The notes beneath the pieces were generated by a model, which searched no databases, was not told the origin of the DNA, and was given only the letters and a program-made list of their open reading frames with translations. From Bacteroidales bacterium (GTDB lineage Bacteria; Bacteroidota; Bacteroidia; Bacteroidales; JAADJA01), in contig JAGQVE010000001.1 in assembly GCA_020438105.1 (NCBI GenBank), forward strand, positions 113,700-177,699: DNA of 64,000 nucleotides, given 5' to 3'. This document shows, one piece after another, positions 24,103 to 33,149 of this stretch. Position numbers and translations under genes: made by a program. Positions within the stretch are counted from its first letter, which is position 1. The number at the start of each line of letters is the position of its first letter.

Positions 24103-27033
24103 TTATTTGATCAGCACTTTCCTGATCAGTTTTCCATCTTTATTGGATAAAGTAAGGTAATAAACTCCGGCTTGCAAGCCTTTCACTTCTATTACCTGTT
24201 CCGAAGCACCATTTACTTCGATACCCTTTTTATTGTATTGTTCAGTACCCGAAGCAGTCAACAACTGTGCATCAAGTTTGATCCGTTTGCTGGATTTTAA
24301 TTTCAATGTAAATACACCATCATTCGGGTTGGGGAAAAGTACCACCGACTGCAAGCCGCTGATCTCATCAACACCTGCACATTCCTGGAAAGTGATGGTA
24401 ATATTATCCGAACTTACACAGCCATTATCGCCGGTAACTTCCACTGAATATTCCTGTGATCCAAAGCCAATGCCGGTGCTGTCCACGTCAATACTTGCTG
24501 TGGTTTGTCCACCCGGGCTCCAGAGGTAGGATGCTGCTCCAGCTGCGGTTGCATCAAGTGTATAGGTTATATTTGCGCAAACTGCAGTATCAGCTCCCAA
24601 TTCAAAGGCAGGTGATGCATTAACCACCAAATTCTGATATGCTGTATCGGAGCACATATTCTCATCCATAAAAACATAGGCAATTTCATGGGTTCCTGCT
24701 CCGGCAACTGAAGGATCAAACATATTATCAGCTACTCCGGGTCCCATATAATAGCCACCGGCAGGCATACCTCCGGTTAATTCAAATATGGGTTCAGTAT
24801 CACAAACATCATCAAGCGGATCAAGGGTGGCCTCGGGCTGACTGTTGATATGCAGATTGATCATAAGTGGTAAACTTTCGCATCCGCCATCGAACTGAGT
24901 TACATAATAAGTATATGTTCCAGGTTCGGTTTGGCCGGTTTCAAATGAATTTCCGCTGTTAACCACATTTGTAAGTTCATCGTCATCATACCAGGTAATT
25001 CCAACACCAGTTACTTCAAGCGCAGGGATCATTCCCGGCAAACAAGCAAATACATCATCCCCTTGGGGCATATCAGGTGCCACACTAATGGTCATATAGT
25101 CCGTTTTGGTAACTTCGTTAAAACCGGTGGAATTTACTGCAAACAAGGTGACATCATAAGTACCAGGCTCATCATACACCACAACCGGATTTTGTTCTTC
25201 ACTGGTTGAGGGATTTCCGCCTTCAAAAGACCAAAACCACTGACTTGGGAAAAACTGGGTTTGATCAATAAATTGCACCTCATGCCCTGTACAGGCAACG
25301 GTTTGCTCTGCTATAAAATCAGCGATCGGCAAAGGCAGATCATCCAAAATCAAAGTAGCTTCACGGTAATGAACCGGGGTTCCGTTTGGTCCTTCTCCTT
25401 TAATAGTCAGTACATAATCGCCCAGTGGCACATTATCCACTGTAATTACTATTGGAAGTGAATCGGGGAACGAAGTAAGAGTATTTCCCAAAGGATAACT
25501 TATCTCAAAAGAGCCTGTTGGAGGATCACCAATAGTGGCCGTGAAAACACAGGTATCGTCATACAATTTTACATCCGGCACCACAGCCCAAATGGTATCC
25601 TGGTAAGTAATCTCTTTTTCTTCCGGATAAACACGCATAGCAAAGTCAGGCATATACCCAACAAAACTGGCAAATGAGCCGTACCTGAAATCAGCCCAGG
25701 CTGACATTGAAGTTTTGGAATTGGAAACTATACCATTGTAATCACCCTGATAGCGGGGTGTTCCTCCTCCGCCACAAGATGAACAATTGATTTTCATTTT
25801 AGCGTTAGATATCGCCACATTAGGCATAAACTCTTCACCACCCATGTCAGAATAAGTTCCGTATATAAGGGCGCTGTCGCTGGTGGGGCAATCTCTTGTG
25901 TCCATCCACTGGATATACAATCTTCCGGTTTTCAAATCACACCAGGGAGCAGGTGCAAACTGATGATGTTGAGTTGTGTTATCATCATCATTTACAATGA
26001 TGGGTGATGACCAGGAAGCACCTTCATTGTCAGAATAGCGAACCCATATATCCGGTTTATTTCCATTACCTGAGGGCTGGTTAGAAGCATAAACACAATA
26101 AAGCCTTCCGCGGTATGGGCCATAGCTGTTATCAGCGGTAATAAAAGGATAAGGACGGGTACGCATGTTTTCTACCGAGTGCCTTCCGTTCACATTTGTA
26201 CCAACATAATTGGGAAAGTTTTGCGACGACATCAATTGGAAGGTTGAACCACCGTCGTGTGAACGATAAAACGTATAAGTAGAGCTAAAGGTATTTCCGC
26301 CATTGGTAACTACATATACGGTTCCACCCTGTACATTTCCGTTTGGTCCCACACACACCATCATACCCGGTAGTCCCTGCGTTCCGAAGGTAGCAGTATT
26401 TGACCATGAGGAGCCCAAATTTGTACTGCGAGAAAAATTACCTCCACTTGAGCTGGTCATAACCGAATAAACATAATTAGAATACGGACCAGCTGTTTGA
26501 TCAGCGGCAATCCAGTTTTTATCAACACCGGCGATGGCCGTAACTCCGGTGCCAAAGGTTTGACCACCATTACTGGAAACTGCCACTTTACATCCCTGAA
26601 TGGTACCTGAGCCATACATGTTTTCATAATAGAGATTGCCAAGGCTGTCATAAGCAAGCACTGGATCACCCCATACGGAGGCACCCCAACTTACAGAAGA
26701 CTGAAACCAGTTATATCCATCAATGGTTCCATGGTTTCCTGTTGTATTGAAAACTGTAAAAAATTCAGTAGGTGCTGCAGGATTCACCGCGATGTGGCTT
26801 TCTGCAAAGTCAACTCCCAGGAAAAAATTATCATAATCATCAATGGTAATTACCTGGGCAGCTTTAATTTGCTGGGATTGAGTTTGATTGATATACCATT
26901 GAGGAATCCGGTCGAAGTTCGGATCATCCTGAAATAAATCCTGTCCTTGAGTTGCCGAATAGCCTAAAAAAAAGAGGGCAAACAGAACAGATTGAGCAGC
27001 GAGAAAAATTCTTGATTGTAATTGTTTGATCAT
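24103..27033 (-). CDS. Large secreted T9SS protein: sialidase-like propeller, PKD, Ig, sorting domain
   Basis: The 976-residue protein starts with a signal peptide (IFLAAQSVLFALFFLGYSATQGQ). Next is a propeller with Asp-box-like motifs (SSNGGQTFG, STNLGSSW, SHDGGSTF, SDNEGASW) over about residues 45-470. A PKD domain (IADFIAEQTVACTGHEVQFID to TYDVTLFAVN) occupies about 568-655, followed by Ig-like repeats. A T9SS sorting domain begins at FPNPNDGVFTLKL and ends GVYYLTLSNKDGKLIRKVLIK. Asp boxes stabilise sialidase-type folds but do not prove activity; the catalytic arginine triad is not clear. It is a surface or secreted protein, perhaps binding glycans or sugars. The gene ends at a good terminator. 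Confidence 0.88.
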   Translation of the reverse strand: MIKQLQSRIFLAAQSVLFALFFLGYSATQGQDLFQDDPNFDRIPQWYINQTQSQQIKAAQVITIDDYDNFFLGVDFAESHIAVNPAAPTEFFTVFNTTGNHGTIDGYNWFQSSVSWGASVWGDPVLAYDSLGNLYYENMYGSGTIQGCKVAVSSNGGQTFGTGVTAIAGVDKNWIAADQTAGPYSNYVYSVMTSSSGGNFSRSTNLGSSWSNTATFGTQGLPGMMVCVGPNGNVQGGTVYVVTNGGNTFSSTYTFYRSHDGGSTFQLMSSQNFPNYVGTNVNGRHSVENMRTRPYPFITADNSYGPYRGRLYCVYASNQPSGNGNKPDIWVRYSDNEGASWSSPIIVNDDDNTTQHHQFAPAPWCDLKTGRLYIQWMDTRDCPTSDSALIYGTYSDMGGEEFMPNVAISNAKMKINCSSCGGGGTPRYQGDYNGIVSNSKTSMSAWADFRYGSFASFVGYMPDFAMRVYPEEKEITYQDTIWAVVPDVKLYDDTCVFTATIGDPPTGSFEISYPLGNTLTSFPDSLPIVITVDNVPLGDYVLTIKGEGPNGTPVHYREATLILDDLPLPIADFIAEQTVACTGHEVQFIDQTQFFPSQWFWSFEGGNPSTSEEQNPVVVYDEPGTYDVTLFAVNSTGFNEVTKTDYMTISVAPDMPQGDDVFACLPGMIPALEVTGVGITWYDDDELTNVVNSGNSFETGQTEPGTYTYYVTQFDGGCESLPLMINLHINSQPEATLDPLDDVCDTEPIFELTGGMPAGGYYMGPGVADNMFDPSVAGAGTHEIAYVFMDENMCSDTAYQNLVVNASPAFELGADTAVCANITYTLDATAAGAASYLWSPGGQTTASIDVDSTGIGFGSQEYSVEVTGDNGCVSSDNITITFQECAGVDEISGLQSVVLFPNPNDGVFTLKLKSSKRIKLDAQLLTASGTEQYNKKGIEVNGASEQVIEVKGLQAGVYYLTLSNKDGKLIRKVLIK

Positions 27034-27369
27034 AATACAGTGTTGTTATTTGCGAATTAATTTAGAATGAGTAAAAATAGTAAATAAATTATTGCAAATT
27101 ATTGAACATAAATCAAAAAACTAAAATTGGGTGCCAAATACTAGCTTATAAAATCTAAAACGTAAATGTTTATACAGTTAACAATTACATTGACCTGATT
27201 TGAGTGCAGTTTCCAAATTACAATACAAACCACTACAAATCAATAAGTTTACAAATGATTCTATTAATAAATTTTTCATATTTCCCGAAACCAACCCAAT
27301 ATGAAAAAGTATAATCCACCACAAATCAAGGAATTTAAGTAATCATTAGTAACCCAAAATTTTTTAATT
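27034..27369. other. 336-bp AT-rich intergenic region between divergent genes
   Basis: The stretch separates the divergent starts of the large T9SS gene (minus) and the FnIII gene (plus). I see no gene, no convincing -7 TAnnTTTG box and no strong inverted repeat. Promoters for both genes must lie here. Confidence 0.5.
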
Positions 27370-27777
27370 ATGAAATCTAAATTCTACATGGTGGTGATGC
27401 TAATTTTCGCCACAACAATGGCTTTCAGCCAGGTGTCCTTTGATGAATGTGATTCACCCGAGAACATTGAAGTAACAAACATTAGTTATTCAACTGCCTT
27501 ATTAAATTGGCTGCCCGCACCAGAAACTTCCGTATGGTATGTGGAAGTTGGTCCGGTAGGATTTAATCCTGGGCAAGGCGACTACCTTATTAAGGAGGAA
27601 GTGATTTTAACCCTACCAGCTATCTCAAGCTTTTGTACGCTGAATTTAAAAGGCCTCGAACCAATGACGCAATATGAGGTTTATATAAGAACCGTATGTG
27701 AATACGAGGTTGAGTGGGTAGGACCAGTGACTTTTATGACCCGGCCCAAAGTTAAAAAATCAGAATCCGTCAGGTAA
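27370..27777 (+). CDS. Secreted single fibronectin type III domain protein
   Basis: The 135-residue protein has a signal peptide (MVVMLIFATTMAFSQ) and one FnIII domain: CDSPENIEVTNISYSTALLNWLPAPETSVWYVEVGP, ending with LEPMTQYEVYIRTVCEYEVEWVGPVTFMT. No sorting domain or lipobox is present, so it may stay in the periplasm. FnIII-only small proteins in Bacteroidota are probably binding modules. A strong terminator follows, so it is a single-gene unit. Confidence 0.85.
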   Translation: MKSKFYMVVMLIFATTMAFSQVSFDECDSPENIEVTNISYSTALLNWLPAPETSVWYVEVGPVGFNPGQGDYLIKEEVILTLPAISSFCTLNLKGLEPMTQYEVYIRTVCEYEVEWVGPVTFMTRPKVKKSESVR

Positions 27778-27798
27778 TTTCATCAGTTAAATTTTAAA

Positions 27799-27830
27799 AC
27801 ACCATTGTTGATTCAATGGTGTTTTTTTTT
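27799..27830 (+). terminator. Intrinsic terminator
   Basis: A perfect 9-bp stem ACACCATTG/CAATGGTGT with a 6-nt loop is followed by a run of nine T. It lies 22 bp after the stop of the FnIII gene. Confidence 0.92.
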
Positions 27831-27882
27831 GCCAAATAGAACAATTTTACGCTGAATAGGTTATTTCTTCTAAAGAAATTAA

Positions 27883-28392
27883 ATGAAGAACAACGTTATT
27901 AAAAAGATCTACCAGATTGCATTTATTTTGGGAGCATTAGTCCTGACTGTTTCCGCGTGTAAAAAAGAAGAGAATAACCCTGACCTTGATAACCAGCTTT
28001 ATAATGAAATAAAAAGTTCGACAGGTTGGCTGTATTATCAAAATGGGGACACACTGCCTGGAACAAGTCCGAGTCCGCACGGAAGTTTCAGGTTACGTTT
28101 TAATGCAACCGCACAAACAGTGCTCGACACTGCTAATGAGCTCCCAACAGGCTCAAGTTTCCCAACAGGATCCATTCTGGTAAAAGAAGTGATCAAAAAC
28201 GGATCACTAAATTTACTGGTGGTGATGAAAAAAAATCCTTCCGGGACTGATGCTGCCAGTGGCTGGCAATGGGGCGAATACCATACTGACGGATCAGTGG
28301 AGTACAGCGCCGGGAAAAAAGGTGACGCATGCATTAGCTGCCACACCAGCAACCCAAATCGTGATCTCACCAAAACATTTGATTTACATTAA
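27883..28392 (+). CDS. Haem c lipoprotein, cytochrome P460-like
   Basis: The 169-residue protein has a lipoprotein signal (ALVLTVSAC, Cys26). Near the C-terminus there is one CxxCH haem c site, in DACISCHTSNPNRD. The body resembles cytochrome P460-type domains: STGWLYYQNG, FPTGSILVKEVIKNGSLNLLVVMKK, and SGWQWGEYHTDG before the haem site. P460 proteins oxidise hydroxylamine or act on peroxide or NO, but many relatives are uncharacterised, so this assignment is tentative. It is 35 bp upstream of the thiol peroxidase gene, suggesting a stress link. Confidence 0.75.
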   Translation: MKNNVIKKIYQIAFILGALVLTVSACKKEENNPDLDNQLYNEIKSSTGWLYYQNGDTLPGTSPSPHGSFRLRFNATAQTVLDTANELPTGSSFPTGSILVKEVIKNGSLNLLVVMKKNPSGTDAASGWQWGEYHTDGSVEYSAGKKGDACISCHTSNPNRDLTKTFDLH

Positions 28393-28426
28393 TTTTAAAA
28401 TATTAACATTCAAAATTCAAAAACAA

Positions 28427-28924
28427 ATGGCAACAATTGCATTGAAAGGAAATCCCATACAAACAAATGGGGAATTACCTGTCAAAGGAGAAAAAGCAAA
28501 AGATTTCACGCTTGCAAAAAATGACCTTTCACGTGTATCGATGAATGACTTCACGGGAAATAAACTCATCCTGAATATTTTCCCCAGCCTGGATACAGGA
28601 ATCTGTGCTGCTTCGGTAAGGCAGTTTAACAAAATAGCCGGAGAAATTGAAAACACAAAGGTACTCTGTATTTCAAGGGATTTACCATTTGCGCAAAGCC
28701 GCTTTTGTGGTGCCGAAGGCTTAAATAACATTATCACACTTTCCGATTATGCTGATGGTTCATTCGGAAAAAATTATGGACTGGAAATAGTAAATGGCCC
28801 AATGGCTGGTCTGCATTCGAGGGTGGTGATCATAGTTGATGAAAATGGGTTGATAAAATATACCCAACAGGTTCCGGAGATTACTACTGAACCAAACTAT
28901 GATGATGTACTTAAACATCTGTAA
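28427..28924 (+). CDS. tpx: Thiol peroxidase Tpx
   Basis: The 165-residue protein starts at the ATG at 28427, which matches family length; the longer frame from 28250 lies inside the preceding gene. The peroxidatic site is SLDTGIC60AASVRQFN and the resolving cysteine is C94 in SRFCGAEGLN, the spacing of E. coli Tpx (61/95). It reduces peroxides at the expense of thioredoxin in the cytoplasm or periplasm; no signal peptide is seen here. Both positions are Cys, not Sec. A strong terminator follows, ending the unit with the haem lipoprotein. Confidence 0.95.
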   Translation: MATIALKGNPIQTNGELPVKGEKAKDFTLAKNDLSRVSMNDFTGNKLILNIFPSLDTGICAASVRQFNKIAGEIENTKVLCISRDLPFAQSRFCGAEGLNNIITLSDYADGSFGKNYGLEIVNGPMAGLHSRVVIIVDENGLIKYTQQVPEITTEPNYDDVLKHL

Positions 28925-28945
28925 AAACATTCAAATTTTTAAGGG

Positions 28946-28980
28946 AAACCCCATTCTTTGAACGGATGGGGTTTTTATTT
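28946..28980 (+). terminator. Intrinsic terminator after tpx
   Basis: AAACCCCAT (28946-28954) pairs with ATGGGGTTT (28966-28974) and a T-rich tail follows. It lies 21 bp after the tpx stop and 3 bp before the convergent gene's stop. Confidence 0.92.
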
Positions 28981-28982
28981 TA

Positions 28983-29873
28983 TTAGAATCCGTAACCTAC
29001 TGGTCCATAGCCCGGAACACTTACATAGCCCTGTGTATTATCAGCGTTTGAGTTGCCTGCACTGAAGCGTGACGACCAGAAATTATCTCCTCCATTGCCC
29101 TGACCATTGTAGGCATTTTGCCGGGCAGCAGTAAAAAGGTTAACCAGGGGCATATCATAACCCGTATATCCTGCATTCCCTTTATCGTCGAGCCAGTAAT
29201 CACCGGGCTGGATATAATATCCAACAATATAACTCCAAACTGCCCATTCATCCATCGGGAGCTCCCTGCCATTTATAATTACACCGGTATTTCCAGCAGA
29301 GGCATTTCGCGAAACTTGCCCAAAATCATGATTGGGATACATAAAACCAAATGCAGCATACCCAACCGCACCATACAATCCGCTAACCTTATCGTACCAA
29401 TAATTACCGGGAACCGGCCTAATTCCGTATTTCATCTCAATTTCAGTAATTTGAACCTCAGAAAGCAATTGTCCATTAATGATCACATCTTCTGCTTTCC
29501 TTTGATCCGAAACGCCCGGATTTGCAGGAGTGAATGGATAAATCTGTGCGGTGAAAACATTTGGATTTCCATTAACATCAGCTTCCATCATGGTTAAATT
29601 CAGCACATTGCCAACAAATCCTGCATCGAAAAAGTTAATATTAGGTAGCTGTCCGATGCGCCCGCTCAACACCCCGTTTAGCATCTTTCCATCCACATCA
29701 AATTCTGTATTTTCGATGATCAATGATCCGGTATAATTTACAGAATCCTTTGTTTCAAGACTCAGATAGGCAATACTTCCATTTGCTTCAAGTGTGAAAA
29801 CACCTGCAAAGTTTTGAGCGTTTAATTGCCAAATCATTCCAAAAATTAATGCAAAAACAAATGTCAATTTCAT
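28983..29873 (-). CDS. Secreted aromatic-rich protein, unknown
   Basis: The 296-residue protein has a signal peptide (FVFALIFGMIWQLNAQ). The N-terminal half is a beta domain (FAGVFTLEANGSIAYLSLE). The C-terminal half holds two similar modules: GNYWYDKVSGLYGAVG and GDYWLDDKGNAGYTGY. The end is Gly/Tyr/Asn-rich. A central EDVIINGQLLSEVQITEIEMKYGIRPVPG segment precedes the modules. The YWYD/YWLD pattern occurs in secreted proteins from several phyla with unknown role. It is 12 bp downstream of the PorE-like gene on the same strand and may be co-transcribed with it. Confidence 0.7.
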   Translation of the reverse strand: MKLTFVFALIFGMIWQLNAQNFAGVFTLEANGSIAYLSLETKDSVNYTGSLIIENTEFDVDGKMLNGVLSGRIGQLPNINFFDAGFVGNVLNLTMMEADVNGNPNVFTAQIYPFTPANPGVSDQRKAEDVIINGQLLSEVQITEIEMKYGIRPVPGNYWYDKVSGLYGAVGYAAFGFMYPNHDFGQVSRNASAGNTGVIINGRELPMDEWAVWSYIVGYYIQPGDYWLDDKGNAGYTGYDMPLVNLFTAARQNAYNGQGNGGDNFWSSRFSAGNSNADNTQGYVSVPGYGPVGYGF

Positions 29874-29885
29874 TTTTAATGGTTG

Positions 29886-31820
29886 TTAATATTCGAGAAT
29901 TACAAATTCAGTTCGTCTGTTAGCCTGCCGGCCTTCAGGTGTTTCGTTTGATGCAACCGGCTCGGTTTCGCCATATCCCTTTGCCATCAGCCGCTCAGAA
30001 GCCACCCCGGCTTTCACCATAAAATCCCTGACTGATTTTGCCCGATCATGCGAGAGTTTCATATTGGCTTCGTCCGATCCTACATTATCGGTATGCCCAC
30101 CAACCTCAACCACCATAGAAGGATTTGCGTTCATCAATTCCACCGCTTTGGCAAGCTCAAGGTAACTTTCAGGTTTTAAATCTGCCTTACCGGTTTCAAA
30201 GAAAATATTATTCAAAACCACTTTGGTTCCTTTTTCAATTGGTTTTAATTCAATGTCTTTGGTGATTTCCTGGTATTTTGCATCAGCAGGTACATCAAAA
30301 CTCTGGGAATAAAAGAAAAATCCATCCTTGTTGGCCGAAACACTGTAATTTCTTCCGGCAGGCAAAACAACAAGGTATTTACCACTTTTCGAATTGCTTT
30401 TATTGGTTGCGATCAGTTCGCCTGATTCCAGATCCTCAACCAGCACCCAGGCAGCTGTGGGATCACCTGTTTTGGAGTTAGTTACAATCCCCTGAACAAC
30501 GACAGAGGGTTGGGGCCGCAATTCTTCCGGAATATCGATCTGGTAAAGGTCATAAGCACCCAGCCCACCTGCACGGGTGGATGCAAAATAGGCATATTCA
30601 CCGGATGCAGAAATCGTGAAATAATTATCATCGCCTTCCGAATTAAGCGGCTGGCCAAGGTTTACCGGATCACTCCATTTGTTGTTTTCAAGGGTCGACA
30701 TAAAAATATCGGCATTGCCAAAACCAGGATGACCATAAGAACTAAAATAGAGTGTTTTTCCGTCAGGTGCGATATACGGACTTTTTTCTGTCCATGGAGT
30801 ATTTACCCTGGGCCCCAGGTTTACCGGGATACCCCAGTCTCCAAAAGGATTTTTCTCAATAAGATATAAATCGGAGCCACCGTATCCGCCTTCCCTGTCA
30901 GAGGCAAAAATGATCTTTGTCCCATCTGCCGAAATGGAAGGTTGTGAGTCCCACTCCACCGAGTTTACGACATTTCCCATATTGATGGGCTCGCTCCAGT
31001 CATCTCCGTCTTTGAAATTAATATATAAATCACAACTGCCCACCCCGTCTTCTGCGCTGCATCGTACATATACCATGGTTTGTCCGTCGCCTGTGAAAGT
31101 CGATCCAAAATCGTTATTCTGTGAGTTTATCGGCTCTGGAAGCAAAACCGGTGATTGCCACTGGCCATTTACCTTTTCTACATAATAAACATCTTCACCC
31201 CAGTTTATCCCATCTTCATCAAGTTCTGTTGAAAACCGACTTTTTCGCTGGCTGGTAAAATACAGCCGCTGGCCTGTCGGATCAATTTGGGGAGTGTATT
31301 CATCAGCCACACTATTAACAACTGTAGTAAGATTTACAGGATCGGCCATTGTTCCAGGGTTTTTAAGCAATTCCATCTGACCCTTAATATAAGCCAGTTT
31401 GTATTTTGCATAATGATGATAAATGGTACGGGTTGCTTCCTCGGGATACACCTCCAGAAACCGCTCCAGCGAGGCAATAGCCGCTTCACGCTGGCCCAGA
31501 TCTGCCTGTGCATTTCCTTTCAGGTACAGATACCATGGGAAATAGGACGGATCTGCGGCCTCCAACTTTTCAAAATATTTTACAGCCTTTTCATTTTCGC
31601 CTGCAGAGTAATAACTGCTCGCAGCATAATACATGGCATCAGTGTAATCAGGTGATTCGGCCAGGGCCCTGGTAAATTTAGAAGCAGCATCCAGGTAATT
31701 GCCATTTTCGTAACTTTCTTCCCCCTGCTTGTATAATTCTTTCGCTACACTACTTTGGGCATTTAAGGATTGGAAACAACCAATAACTAATGATAAAAGA
31801 ATAAATCGGATAGTTTTCAT
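29886..31820 (-). CDS. porE: PorE-like T9SS component: TPR, WD40-like, regulatory and OmpA domains
   Basis: From the ATG at 31820 the protein has 644 residues; an in-frame start at 31844 would bury the signal peptide (IRFILLSLVIGCFQSLNAQ). Domains in order are TPR repeats (about 25-150), PD40/WD40-like blades (about 170-420, with RLYFTSQRKSR, KIIFASDREGGYGGSDLY, TLYFSSYGHPGFGNADI and YAYFASTRAGGLGAYDLY), a carboxypeptidase-regulatory fold (about 430-510) and a C-terminal OmpA domain (GHTDNVGSDEANMKLSHDRAKSVRDFM). The same order is known from PorE (PG1058) of the T9SS, which links the system to peptidoglycan. Bacteroidota may carry paralogues, so PorE-like is safer than PorE. Confidence 0.85.
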   Translation of the reverse strand: MKTIRFILLSLVIGCFQSLNAQSSVAKELYKQGEESYENGNYLDAASKFTRALAESPDYTDAMYYAASSYYSAGENEKAVKYFEKLEAADPSYFPWYLYLKGNAQADLGQREAAIASLERFLEVYPEEATRTIYHHYAKYKLAYIKGQMELLKNPGTMADPVNLTTVVNSVADEYTPQIDPTGQRLYFTSQRKSRFSTELDEDGINWGEDVYYVEKVNGQWQSPVLLPEPINSQNNDFGSTFTGDGQTMVYVRCSAEDGVGSCDLYINFKDGDDWSEPINMGNVVNSVEWDSQPSISADGTKIIFASDREGGYGGSDLYLIEKNPFGDWGIPVNLGPRVNTPWTEKSPYIAPDGKTLYFSSYGHPGFGNADIFMSTLENNKWSDPVNLGQPLNSEGDDNYFTISASGEYAYFASTRAGGLGAYDLYQIDIPEELRPQPSVVVQGIVTNSKTGDPTAAWVLVEDLESGELIATNKSNSKSGKYLVVLPAGRNYSVSANKDGFFFYSQSFDVPADAKYQEITKDIELKPIEKGTKVVLNNIFFETGKADLKPESYLELAKAVELMNANPSMVVEVGGHTDNVGSDEANMKLSHDRAKSVRDFMVKAGVASERLMAKGYGETEPVASNETPEGRQANRRTEFVILEY

Positions 31821-32081
31821 TTGACAGGATTTTAAATTGCACAAAGATTCCAGCTAAGTACAATCGTACCATTAACTGAATTGAAAATTCCCTTAAATTA
31901 CTGGTTGTTTTGATTTAAACAATGCAAAGATATTAATGTTTTAAAACAGCCATATTTTAGTTAATTGCTTAGTTTAAATCCCGGTTAGACTGAATAGAGA
32001 TTCATTGATATTGTTTTAATTTTTGGGATTACCGACTGAACCAAAGTGAATTAGTTTTGTAGTTATGTAAAATAAAATAAT

Positions 32082-33002
32082 ATGCAAACGATATTGGGAT
32101 CGGGGGGTGCAATCGGCACCGACCTGGCAAAAGAATTGAAAAATTATTCGGATAAAATACGTCTTGTTAGCCGTCATCCTAAGAAAGTAAACGAATCGGA
32201 TGAACTTTTTGCGGCAGATATAACAAATCCTGACCAGATTTTGAAAGCTATTGAGGGAAGTGAGATCGTTTACATCACTGTGGGCTTTGAATATAAGGCA
32301 AAAGTGTGGGAACAGATTTGGCCTAACTTTATTAAAAATGTAATCGAAGGTTGTGAAAAGTATCATTCAAAGTTGGTTTTTTTTGATAATGTTTATATGT
32401 ATGACCCCAGCCATATTCCACATATGACCGAAGAAACCCCGATGAATCCATGTTCACGCAAAGGTGAAACCAGGAAGAAATTGGTAGAAATGATCACACT
32501 GGCTGAGCGTGAAGGAAGAATAAAAGCAGTGATAGCCAGGGCTGCCGATTTCTACGGACCCGGAATAAACAACAGTGTATTGCTCGAAACGGTTTACAAA
32601 ACCCTGAAAGCAGGTAAAAAAGCCAATTGGTTCTGCACCCTGGATAAAGTTCATTCATATACCTATACTCCCGATGCAGCAAGGGCAACTGCGATGCTTG
32701 GAAACGATGAAAAAGCTTACGGACAAACCTGGCATTTGCCAACCTCCCCCAATCCGCTTACCGGCAAACAATGGATTGATGCTTTTGCCAAAGAACTGAA
32801 TGTTAAACCAAAAACGCAGGTTGCCGGTAAATTTTTAATTCAGTTGATGGGCCTGTTCAACTCCATTATGAAAGAGTTTGTTGAAATGCTTTATCAATAC
32901 GACCGCGATTATGTTTTTGATAGCAGCAAATTTGAGAAGGCATATAATTTCAAAGCAACCCCCTATGCCGAAGGCGTTAAAAACATTGTTAGTCAAGGAT
33001 AA
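32082..33002 (+). CDS. NAD(P)-dependent epimerase/reductase (SDR-like)
   Basis: The 306-residue protein is an extended SDR. It begins QTILGSGGAIGTDLAKEL with the G-x-x-G-x-x-G dinucleotide motif and continues with SRHPKKV, FAADITNPDQILKAIEGSEIVYITVG and LVFFDNVYMYDP. YGPG appears in the middle, and the C-terminal half holds YTYTPDAARATAMLG. The canonical YxxxK is changed, with the Tyr in NVYMYDP not followed by the usual spacing, so activity is uncertain. A likely -7 element TAGTTTTG lies at 32052-32059. The substrate is unknown. Confidence 0.83.
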   Translation: MQTILGSGGAIGTDLAKELKNYSDKIRLVSRHPKKVNESDELFAADITNPDQILKAIEGSEIVYITVGFEYKAKVWEQIWPNFIKNVIEGCEKYHSKLVFFDNVYMYDPSHIPHMTEETPMNPCSRKGETRKKLVEMITLAEREGRIKAVIARAADFYGPGINNSVLLETVYKTLKAGKKANWFCTLDKVHSYTYTPDAARATAMLGNDEKAYGQTWHLPTSPNPLTGKQWIDAFAKELNVKPKTQVAGKFLIQLMGLFNSIMKEFVEMLYQYDRDYVFDSSKFEKAYNFKATPYAEGVKNIVSQG

Positions 33003-33081
33003 AATCAAATTCTCTTTAATTCTTTCGGCTTAGGTAAAAAATTAATTAAGATTAATTTAATGAGATAGACTAATAATGTCG

Positions 33082-33089
33082 TATCTTTG
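33082..33089 (+). promoter_or_regulatory. -7 element for the EF-G gene
   Basis: TATCTTTG matches the Bacteroidota TAnnTTTG element. No clear -33 TTG is seen at the usual spacing. Transcription would begin near 33094, leaving a leader of about 55 nt before the ATG at 33150. Confidence 0.55.
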
Positions 33090-33149
33090 CACCCATTTTT
33101 GCATAAAAAATATCAGTTAATATTAAGAAAATCAAAGTTTTACCTTAAG

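Noticed and set aside
28250..28426. Longer start for thiol peroxidase
   Set aside because: It lies inside the haem lipoprotein gene in another frame; the ATG at 28427 gives the standard Tpx length and Cys positions.
28427..28924. Sec at the thiol peroxidase active site
   Set aside because: Both redox positions are encoded by Cys codons (C60 and C94), with no in-frame UGA.
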